From Erythrocercus mccallii (taxonomy: Eukaryota > Chordata > Aves > Passeriformes > Dicruridae): DNA of 64,000 bases. Made by a program: the position numbers and the translations under genes. Below the pieces are notes generated by a model. It was not told where the DNA came from. It searched no databases and saw only the letters and a list, made by a program, of their open reading frames with translations. The stretch is from the NCBI GenBank assembly GCA_013397435.1, contig VZRG01000773.1, forward strand, positions 264,278-328,277. The letters run 5' to 3'. Below are positions 12,475-22,900 of the stretch, piece by piece. How positions within the stretch are numbered: the stretch's first letter is position 1; each line of letters starts with the position of its first letter.

Positions 12475-14874
12475 GAAATAAGCAAACTGCTAGAAATATT
12501 TCTGCTGGAAATACCGTACAGCAGAAACAGTCTGGGAGGTTGCTGGAGTGTGTGGAAGAACTTCCTGATACAGTGGGTGAGGGAGCCAGCTGGGCAAGGC
12601 ACGCACTGGACCTGTTGTTTGTGAACAGAGAGGAACTTGTGGGTGATGTGATGGCTGGAGGCCGTCTTGTGCACACCAATCACAACAGAGTAAGAGTTTT
12701 AGATTCTCAGAGAAATAAGGAGGGGGATCAGCAGAACTGCTGCCTTGGACTTGCAGAGGGCAGACTTTGGCCTAATTAGGGACTTGGTTGACAGAGTCCC
12801 TTGAGAGGCAGTCCTGAAGGGCAGAGGAGCCCAGGAAGGCTGGATATTCTTCAAGAAGGAAATCTAAAAGATGCAGGAGCAGTGTATCCCTCTGTGCTTG
12901 AAAGACAAGCCAGTGGGGAAGAAGAATGGCCTGGCTGAGCAGAGAACTTTGCCTCAAACTCAGGAAAAAATAAAATATTTTACCTTTGGAAGAAGGGAGA
13001 GGCAACTCAGGAGTGCTACAAGGGTGTTGTGAGGTTATGCAGGAAGAACTAGAAGGGCCAAAGCCCAACTGGAACTTATCTGGCTACTCCTGTCAAAGAC
13101 AATTAAAATGTTTTTACAAACAATGTCAGCAACAAAAGGAGGGCTAAGGAGAATGTCCATCCTTTATTGGATGTGGGGGGAGACAGTGACAAAGGATGAG
13201 GAAATGGCTGAGTTACTTAATGTCTTTTTTGCCCCAGTCTTTAATAGCAAGATCAGCTATCAGGGTGCCCAGCCCTCTGAGCTGGGAGATGAGGACAGAG
13301 AGCAGAATGAAGCCCATGTAACCCAAGAGGAAATGGTCAGCAATCTGCTATGCCACTTAGACACATGAAAGTCTACGGGGTCAGATGGGATCCACTCAAA
13401 GATACTGAGGGAGCTGGGGAAAGTGCTCACTGAGTCACTCTGTCATTTACCAGCAGTCCTGGTCAACCAGGGAGGTCCCAGGTGACTGGAAGTTGGCAAA
13501 TATGATGCCCATCTACAGGGAGGGCCAGAAAGAGAATCCAAGGGAACTACTTGCTTGTCAGCCTGACCTCAGGGAAGGTCATGGGGCAGATTATCTTGAG
13601 TGCCATCATGGAGCACGTACAGAACAGCCAGGCAATCAGACACAGCTGTCATGGGCTTTGGAAAGGCAGGTCCTGTTTGACCAACCTGATCTCCTGTGAC
13701 AACATGTCACAGTTTGTGGATGAAGGAAAGGCTGTGGTTGTTATCTACCTGGGCTTTAGTAAAGCCTTTGACACACTTTCCCACAGCATTCTCCAGGAGA
13801 AACTGGCTGCTCATGGCTTGGACAAGTGCACTGTTCCCTGGGTAGCAAACTGGATGATTGGGCCTAGGAGGTTGTCAGGAATGCAGCTACATCCATTGGC
13901 TGCTCACAGTGGTGTTCCCCAGGGCTCAGTACTGGGGCCAGTCCTGTTTAACATCTTTATCAATGATCTGGTCATGGTGATTGAGGGCACACTTAGTTCA
14001 CAGATGACTAAGTTGCGTGGGAGTGTTGATGTGCTGGAGGATAGGACAGCTCTGCAGAGAGATCTATACAGTCTGGATTGACAGGCCAAGGCCAGTTGTA
14101 TGAGGTTTGACAAAGGCAAGAGCTCAGTCCTGCATCACAACCCCACACAGCTCTGCAGGCTAGGGGAAGGCAGCCTGGAATGCTGCCTGATGGGAAAGGA
14201 CCTGGAGGTGCTGGTTGACAGTGACTGAACATGAGGCAGCATGTGCTCAGGTGGCCAAGAAAGTCAGTGGCATTGTGGGTTGTGTCAGCAGTACTGTGGA
14301 TATCAGGACCAGGGCAGTGACTGTCCCATGTACTTGGGATTGGTGAGGTCACACCCTGAACCCTGTGTTCAGTTTTGGGCCCCTCACTACAAGACAGACA
14401 TTAAGGTGCTGAAGCATGTCCAGAAAAGGGCAAAAGAACTGGGGAAGGATCTGGAGCACAAGTCCTGTGAGGAGCAGCTGAGGGAGCTGGTGGTGTTTAG
14501 TCTGGAGAAAAGGAGGATCAGGGGAGACCTTATCACTCTCTACAACTCCCTGAAAGGAGGTTGTATCCAGGTGGGGATTGGTCTCTTCTCCAAATAGGAA
14601 GCAACAGGACAAGAGGAAATGCCTCTAGTTGTGCCAGGGGAGGTTACATTGGACATTAGGAACATTTCTTCACCAAAAGGATTGAACACTGAAACAGGCT
14701 GCCCAGGGGAGTGGTGGAGTCACCATCCCTGAAGGCATTTAAAAGTTGTGTAGATGTGGCACTTGGGGATGTGGTTTGGTAGTGGCCTTGGCAGTGCTTG
14801 GATAATGGCTGGACTTAAATTGGGTAATGGATGATCTTAAAGGTCTTTTCCAATCTAAATGATTCTATGATATG
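12475..14874 (+). mobile_element. CR1 LINE retrotransposon, 5'-truncated and degenerate
   Basis: About 2.4 kb of a chicken-repeat-1 (CR1) non-LTR retrotransposon in sense orientation. The start falls inside the endonuclease part of ORF2, where a frame reads HWTCCL followed by a TERNL-like segment, so the 5' portion is missing, as is usual for CR1. The reverse-transcriptase region is visible as SKAFDTLSHSILQEKLAAHG (about 13750-13820) and SGVPQGSVLGPVLFNIFIND (about 13908-13967). It then runs into the CR1 3' part (FWAPHYK, SLEKRRIRGDLITLYN) and ends in GATTCTATGAT at about 14861-14872. Stop codons, frame changes and a disrupted catalytic FADD-type box just after 14000 show that it is dead. The 5' boundary is approximate. 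Confidence 0.93.
13551..14081 (+). pseudogene. Remnant of CR1 reverse transcriptase ORF
   Basis: This is the longest intact frame left in the CR1 copy. It covers the fingers/palm part of the reverse transcriptase, with AFDTLSHSIL and GVPQGSVLGPVLFNIFINDL motifs. Immediately afterwards the frame is lost: the codons expected to give the catalytic aspartate pair are read out of frame, and the remainder of the palm and thumb continues only in other frames. It therefore cannot encode an active enzyme. It is part of the enclosing CR1 element, not a host gene. Confidence 0.85.
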
Positions 14875-15153
14875 CACCTGAATTTTGGTTTTACTGATTA
14901 AAATGTGAACTGGGGGATGAAACAGCTGCATGCTCATAGAAAGGCTATGTTCTCTGGCTCCTCTTCAGTCTGCCAGTCATGGCTGTGGGCATAGGAACCT
15001 GTGGCCTGGCAGCAGGAGAGAACTGCCAGTCCTCTCTTGCTCCATTCCCAAACCTGGGCTGCCTGGTGTTGTGTGCAAATACATGTCTGGGAAAGTCTCC
15101 TTTTCCCTTGAAGTCCTGAAACCAGCTCTGATTGCCTCCTCTCCCCTCCGCAG
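14875..15153. other. End of the intron before DVL3 exon 3
   Basis: Non-coding sequence between the CR1 tail and the splice acceptor of DVL3 exon 3. The last bases form a good polypyrimidine tract and acceptor (CCTCTCCCCTCCGCAG, ending at 15153). Confidence 0.8.
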
Positions 15154-18100
15154 GGTGGTGAAAGAAGAGATTTCGGATGACAATGCCAAGCTTCCCTGCT
15201 TCAACGGCCGGGTGGTGTCATGGGTAAGCAAGTCCTTTGCTTTGGTATCTCAGCCTGTTTGTGCCCTCTCTGAAAAACACCATTTGGATGTGGAGTGCCA
15301 AGTAAGGCACAGGGACTGCTCTGTACTGTTGGTGTGCTGGCTGCTCATGAAACTGATGAGCTGGATCCCCACGCTCCAGTCCCTCAGCTGGAGAGAGGGC
15401 TCTGTGATGCTGGGTCCCCTGTGCCAGGGAAGATGTGGGATGCCTCTGTGAAGAGCTTATGGTAACTGATGCCTAGCAGAGATCATGGTTGTGGCCTATC
15501 CACAGCATAACCCCTGTGCCCCTATGGCAGGGTCAGCTTTCCAAGGAAAGTCCCACTCCAGTGACTGGCGCAAAGGGCTTAAGTGACTTTAGTGCTGGTG
15601 AAGCGGACTGGATTTCACTGCCCTGAAGACTAAAGGTACTGCCTGGGCAGCTGCAGGACAAGCTTTTCCCTCAGTACCATGCCATGCACATGCTCTGCTC
15701 CCTGCTCGCATGCTTCCCTCTGTCCCCACAGGGACCTCTGTTAGCAGTGGGAGACTCTCCACAGTACATCATCCAGTTTTCCCTCTGCTGAGCTGCAGTT
15801 TGTGCTGATGAGGGTGTGTGGATCTACACCAGGAGCAGAGCCAAGACTCAAGTGCTCTTTTCCAGAGGCCTCTAAGCAGACTCTGAACAGTAAAAATCCT
15901 CAGCAAATCAGGCTAGGTCAGACCTAATTCTGCTTCTGTCCCTGCACCAGTGACATGGGCAGGCAGGTACCCCACTGCTGACACAGCTGCCACTGGATTG
16001 CAGCCAGGGGAGCAGGGTACAGGCTGAAGCAGGGAGGAAAGGCTGTGCTGGGCTCCCACACAAAGAGCCAGGGCCGGACGCCTGCCGTCCTCCCTCTAGC
16101 GGTTATCCAGGGCCTTCGGAAAACAGCCTGCGTCTGGCTCTTGGCCATTCCTCTGCATCCATCCCACTGCTGCTGCTGCATCTGCCCCAGGATGTCTCTC
16201 CACCCCACCCTTTCCAGCTGCTTTTTGCTTTCACCTGCCCTAAGGGGAGTCCGAGAGTCTCTAAATCCATTCCAGTGCTCCTTTTTTATCTGGTGTGCCT
16301 TTCCTTGTGATGCATGTATCCATGCAGCTGATGGCTTTCCTTGTAGGAGCTCTCTGGTTGTTCAGTGTGAGTGGCACAGATCTGGTGTGGGTCTGTCTGT
16401 TGTGACCACCATGCTGCTCCTCTGCTGGGCTGGATCCTTGCAGGGAACTTGTACCCAGAGTGTGCATCACAACCAGCTCTTGTGCATGAAGGGTAATGGC
16501 AGTCTCAGAGGCCTTTGTGCATCCGATGATCTCTTTTTCTACCTCTACTGAGAGTCTCCTAGTCCATGTGTTGTTTGGGGGCTGAGAGGGGAGCACTTGC
16601 TTTGCTGCTTCTGACAGACACGCTGGGATTTTAGGAACTCAGTACTAATTTTAGCAACAGGGAAAGATGGGGGCTTGAATCCAAGTGAGTATTTCCTGAC
16701 TGTAAGAGGCAGGAAAACTGCAGGATGGTTATCAAAACCTTCCTGGGAGGAAATCCCAGCCTTGGGAGTGTTAAGAGGAATACAGCATCAATCCCGCCTG
16801 CTTGGGAGCACCCCCTCAACTCTCCTCACTGCTGTTTGACAGCTGCCTGTGGCTAGTTCTGTCTGTCCAGATCTATTTGCTTGATGTTGCCTTGAGATTT
16901 TTTATATGACTTTTCCCTAGGCAATGCTGGCCACTTTCAGCATCTTTTCTACCCTGTGCTCCCAAGCAGTGGCTACCAGAGTAGGGATGTGGCCCTCAGG
17001 GAGGGGGATGTGTCCTGGGAAGACAAGTCACCAGGAAGGTGCCAGGAGCAGAGCCAGGCATGTGCCTGGGGCTTGCTGGAGGGAGAGAAGCTGACCTGAG
17101 CGTGAGACAAGAGCTGGTTAGACAGTTGTGAGAGCAGGAGCCGTTGGGCTTGTCCTGGGGCTTGTGGGACGGGCTGTGCAGCTTTTGACACCTGAGGCTG
17201 CTCTCTGCCCTGTCTGCTGCTTTGGCTCCAACTTTTTCTGTCTTCCTTGCCCCAGCTACATCCCTTTCTCTCTTACCAATGTCTCTGGCAGTAGATCTCT
17301 CATCTGCTACATTAATGATGATCTGTGGGGTCCATCCCCCGCTTATGAGGGTTTCCCCAGTTCCTGAAGGTGGTCAGGGCACAACTCTTTCATCAGTGAT
17401 GCTGTGAAGCACTCAAGACCTGTATAAATGGGCTGTGCTTCTAGCATCTGAGTTGGCATCTGCTTTTGGATCCATGCAGATGGGGTTCCCTCACCAGCAA
17501 GCAGTAGTGCTGCCTCTGAATTTACAGTAGGTACTATGGTTTGGACAGCAGCTGTCAGCTTTTTTTCCAACTTATGTTTCATGTTTCTTCTGTTAGATCC
17601 TTTCTGGGCCCTGTCACCTCTGCTCTGCAGGTCCTGAATGCCTCTGTCAAGGAAGAGGCTTTTTGTTGCTTTCTTGCTTGGCCGTATTAGGATCAGCCCA
17701 GTTCATTACAGCTTGAAAGTAAGGGAGAGTGCAAATCTGGACAAGGAGCGATACTGGGGAACAGCTCATTTGGCTGTCCTCTGTTTCATTCCACTGGTGA
17801 GCCCGTGGCCCATGGGAGAGTCACCAGCTCATTCCCTGAACCCTGAAATTTTTATTATAGAGCCAGAATCACAGTGTGTTGATGTGTCTGGGTTGCCCCA
17901 CAGCATGGCTGGTATAAAGACTCTCTAGGGTTTAACCCTTCCTTGAATTTCTGCACTGGGGAATCCATTAAGCATCCCAGAGATTGGCTGAAGGTTGTGC
18001 TCAAGCCAATAAGCTGAAGACAGCCTGCAAGTTTGCGAAGAACATGTGGAAGCCAGAAGAAGAGCCTGTTTCAAGAGTCTATTTCAAAGATAAAAAGCCT

Positions 18101-19915
18101 TGGCCCTGAGCTCTGTTACCACCAGTTTCTGATGGTTGGGAAGGTGAAAGTCCTGCTGGGTCCCACAGCTTGAAGGCAGAAGTGTAGAGCTGGTAGGGCT
18201 GAGTAAAGGAATAACTTGTAATTGCCTTTTCCGGTGTGAGAACTGGGGGAATCCAGTCCCTGCTGCAGGATGTGTGCTGAAGGTTACCTGAGTGTGTAGT
18301 GTGGGTATGCAGGGGATGTCAGAGTGTCCAAGCATGGCTGTCACCAACCTGGGCTTCACTTCTGGGTCAGGAATTCCTGAGCCACAAATAGCCAGTGTCT
18401 GGGAAGACCTCATGGGGAAATGTTGCTACATGCTTGGCCTGTTCCATACCTGCTCCTGGGCATCTGCTGTTGTCAACTGCCAGAAATGAGATCCTGGGCC
18501 AGCCAGGCAGGCTTTTGGCCAGCTCCTTTGGCCACTCTTAGAAATGTTTTCTCAGTTTCCTTTTCTGTCTCTCATCCCTCCAGCTGGTGTCTGCAGAGGG
18601 TTCCCATTCAGATGCTGGCTCGGTCTGTGCTGATAATCAGACAGAGCTGCCACCCTCCATGGAGCGCACAGGAGGAATTGGAGACTCCAGGCCCCCTTCT
18701 TTCCAGTAAGTTACATGGACATCTGTTCTGGTTTCCAAGGGATACGTGGTGTGTTTGTTGTAATCCAGACCAGTATCCCAGACCAGGCTGGGACACTCTT
18801 ACCCAAATTGTCAGGATGACAGCCAACAAGAGAGGGGGAGAGTGGGGCTGGGAGCAGATTTGAAGTGGAGCTGTGTTAATCAACAAACAAGGGCATGCTG
18901 AAAATAATGCAGGAAAAGAGCCAGCACAGCATCCCCAGTCCTTTGCCCTGCACTCATAGATGTGCTGTGGTTGTTCCTGTCCCTCAAGAAGGAGACAGTT
19001 GTGTTGGAACCTTGTGTTTGTCAGGACAGAGGCAGAGAGAGCCTTGTCAAGTTGCTCCCTGTTGAACATATTTGTTGCTTTTATCTCATCACAGCCCCAA
19101 CACTGGGGGAAGTCGGGAAAACCTGGACAATGAGACAGAGACAGACTCGGTGGTGTCATCACAGAGGGAACGACCTCGTCGGACAGATGGGCCTGAGCAT
19201 GGTGAGTGTTGGTAACATGGTGAGAGCTCTGCAAGGGCATGGCTGGGGCATGGTGGCAGCACCAGCTCCAGACTTGGGGCAGCTTTCTCTGCTCTGCAGA
19301 ACTTTCCCAGCTCAAAGGGGCTATTCTGTGGCTTTTAGAAGAGCCATAGCCTCACATTGGAGGCAGGAGCTAACACCTGTGTTACATCAGAGCTTGGTGT
19401 TGAACCCTTTGGGGTCAAAGGAGGTATGTTCTGTAGAAGCCCGAAGAGCAGGAGACAGTTGTGCCTCTGTCTTCTTAGCTGAGAAGCAGAAAGAGCTTTA
19501 GGCTTGCCACTTGTGCTGCTTCTTGCTCTACCAAGGAAGCAGCTGCAAGTCTTCCACAAATTTAACAGCATTGTTTCTACCGGCCCATCAGCCTCTTCCC
19601 CATCCTGTAGTTATAGAAGAGGTATGCCATAGGAGATGGATCTGATCCCAGAGTGGACTGGGAGTTATTTGGCACTAGATGGGATTGACTGATGGCCAGA
19701 TTTGTTCTGAGGAGGTTGCCATGAGCCCTGCATAGGGAAAGGGTTTGCCTCAAGCCCACTGAGTCTTATCTCTTCACAGCACCCAGGGTGAATGGGACAG
19801 TGAAGGGAGAGCGGCGCCGAGACCTGGGTGGGTACGAGAGCTCCTCCACGCTCATGAGCAGCGAGCTGGAGACCACCAGCTTCTTCGATTCAGATGAAGA
19901 TGACTCCACCAGCAG
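15154..19915 (+). other. DVL3: DVL3 exons 3-6: DIX carboxy end and Ser-rich linker
   Basis: Exon 3 (70 bp) gives the last strands of the DIX polymerisation domain, including FNGRVVSW. Exon 4 continues LVSAEGSHSD and PPSMERTGGIGDSRPPSFH. Exons 5 and 6 give the Ser/Thr-rich linker with ENLDNETETDSVVSSQRERP and the acidic ELETTSFFDSDEDDSTSR, a likely casein-kinase substrate segment by comparison with other dishevelleds. The intervening introns (15224-18583 is the largest, 3.4 kb) hold no other recognised feature. Confidence 0.9.
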
Positions 19916-22900
19916 GTAGGAGAGCTTGGGTCTTGGGGAAACACTAACTTCCCCGACTCCCAGAACAGAGAAATGCAGGGCACAGTAGTCCTGGGCACAG
20001 ACCTGCTTCTGTCTCACCCAGCAGACCCCTCTGCCATTGTCTGTCCCCCATGCCATATTGTCCCCTCTGCCCCTGCAGTCCTCTATTCCCTGTGCCATTT
20101 ACAGGCTCTCTTGCTGCCAGAGCCACCACTATGGCAGCAGAAAATCTGACTCTTGCTTTTGCCTGCAGGTTTAGCAGTTCAACAGAACAAAGCAGTGCTT
20201 CCCGTCTAATGAGAAGGCACAAGCGACGCCGACGGAAACAGAAGGCTCCACGCATTGAGCGGGTACCCACGGAGGGGCTGGGTATTCTGGGGAGGGCAGT
20301 GCAGGTCAGGGTGGGCTCTCAGGGATTCAGCTGTTTTTGCTGTCGGTGTGGCTGCAGACGAGTGTCCAAGTGTTGAGACTTCAAAAAGTGCTGTGAACCT
20401 TTTCCAAGCCAACGTAGCCTCAAGAGGTGGGACCAAAGGCCTTGCCTCAGCTATAGAGAGGTCATAAGGACCATGGCTGTTCTCCGGCTCTTCAAATCTC
20501 TCAGCATAAGACTGGAGTTGTGGGTGGTGGCTGTAGTGCCACAAGAAGAGGCAGGAAGGAAAGGCCAAGTGGACGAAGCTAGGGCTGGGAATGTTACTGA
20601 GGCACAGGAGGACATCTCATGTTTTGCTTATGTTGCAGTCCTCATCCTTCAGCAGCATCACAGACTCCACCATGTCCCTGAACATCATCACCGTCACACT
20701 GAATATGGGTGAGTGGGAGGTGTGCATAGAGCCTGCAGTCCTTCCAGAGCAAGACTGGGTAGTGGAGAGGGAACTGGGGAGGGAGCAAAGAGAACACATG
20801 GGGGGAGGAGTGAGGAGATGAATTCTGTAGGAGATTGGCTTCTCTTGTAGAAATTGTCTCTCAAGAGTTTATGTGTCCCAGTATGTTTCTCTGGGACGGG
20901 GTGCAAATCACCATCATTAGGATGTGGTTTCACTGAGGTTAGGTCTGCTTGTGCCTGATGCTTTAGGGTGACTTTCTTCTTTCTCTTTCCATCCCTGCAG
21001 AGAAATACAACTTTCTGGGCATTTCTATTGTGGGACAGAGCAATGAGCGTGGGGATGGAGGCATTTACATTGGCTCTATCATGAAGGGAGGTGCTGTGGC
21101 AGCTGATGGCAGGATTGAGCCAGGAGACATGCTCCTACAGGTACTTCACACCCACATATCTCCATCTTGGGCCTGGGAAAACAGTAAGAAAAGACCCAGA
21201 AGCCTCCCCGAGAACTCTGGCAGGCTAAACCCAGGAAGTTGTGCTTGGAAGAGGGAAGCTGAGTCACGGCTGAGTTGAGTGGGGAGCTCAGCCTCTGGTC
21301 ACATCTGTGGGACTCACCTCTTGGTGTTGTTTGCAGGTAAATGACATCAACTTTGAGAACATGAGCAACGATGATGCTGTGCGGGTGCTGAGGGAGATTG
21401 TGCACAAGCCGGGGTGAGTGCTTGGATTGTTTCTTCCATCCGGGGACATCTGCACAGTTTGTGCTTGGGGTCTGTGAGTTGTATCGTCCAGCCATCTCTT
21501 CCAGTGCCTCTGCAGAAGCTCAGAACTTAATGTTTTGGTGTTGCTTTGACTCCTGGATTTTCATGTCCAATGCAAGAATTGCAGCCAATGGAATTGCAAG
21601 GAATTGGAGTCTGTGCCCCTTTATTTGTGGGGATGCCATGTTGCTGCTCATTGCAGGGCAATTGGACTAGATGACCTTTAAAAATCCTTTCCAAAACAAA
21701 CTGTGCTGCGATTCTCTGATTCTATTTGGGTCATCAGCAACCCACAGCAGGGTCACATCATTTTGTTCATGTCACTAGGGAAACCCATAGCTGGAGGGGA
21801 ACAAGGTCACTTTACTGGCAGTTTCTCCCTGTCTCCCAGGAGAGAGTTGGCACACAGCATCTGCCCATCATGCAGGGGTTTGTGTTACTGTGCACTGGTT
21901 CTAACTCTTGCCTTTTTGTTGCAGGCCCATCACCCTGACAGTGGCCAAGTGCTGGGACCCCAGTCCGCGGGGCTGCTTCTCATTACCCAGGAGTAAGTGG
22001 ATAGGTGACCCACCCTTAGCGCTGGTGCCCAGCTCATGCGAGAGCCCTGCCTTAAGCACTTGGTTGTTGTCTTGTTCCTCCTCTGTGTGTGTGACTCCAG
22101 GAGGCACTGAATTGGGGTTTGATGGGATTTCAGCTCTCCTTTTAGGAGGCTGCTATGTCCTATTCCCAGACCAAAATGCCCATAAGCCCAGCCCTCCTTC
22201 CCACATCACGCTGGGGACGCGTTTCACTGGGGCAGGGAGGTCACTTGCTCGGGGCGCCAGAGGAAAGAGAAACCCCCACTTAAGTCATAGGGGGATCTCT
22301 CCCTCTGCACCTCTCCTGCTGACCCTCCCTCTCTTCTTTCTCTCCCAGTTGCTCCCCAGCGGATCTGGGCTGGGCCAGACTCTCCATGCTCCGATCCGGG
22401 TGAGTCCCGGCAAATACTGGGGATGAAATGGGCTGCGCTGAGTCCCTGTCCCTTCCCAGAGGTTGTTTTGATGAGGTGATAATTTCTTACAGCTACTAAC
22501 TGACTCTTTCTTCAATGCAGGTGAGCCCATCCGGCCCATCGACCCCGCAGCCTGGGTGTCTCACACGGCAGCGATGACTGGCACCTACCCAGCGTACGGT
22601 ATGAGTCCATCCATGAGCACAATCACTTCCACCAGCTCCTCCATCACCAGCTCCATCCCAGAGACCGAACGTAAGTTCTTGTGCCCCCGTGCTGCACCCG
22701 CTGCACGGCCTCCTCACCTTCACTGTGCTGTGAAGGGACCAATACATCTGCCTGGGGACAGCTGGGGTGGGCCACATCTGTCCTGCCAAGGGGCTGGAAG
22801 AAAGGCAGCTCTTGCTGGGCCAGCACTTTGATCAGTGGGAGTTCTGCCTGGCAGAATTAATACCACATTTTTCAGCCTTCTATGTGAGGAGAGTAGAGAA

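Noticed and set aside
13551..14597. Reverse-transcriptase-like frames as a functional host gene
   Set aside because: They belong to a truncated CR1 with stops, frame changes and a broken catalytic box.
18608..19315. 235-codon minus-strand frame over DVL3 exons 4-5
   Set aside because: Antisense shadow of DVL3 coding exons and intron 4; no recognised domain.
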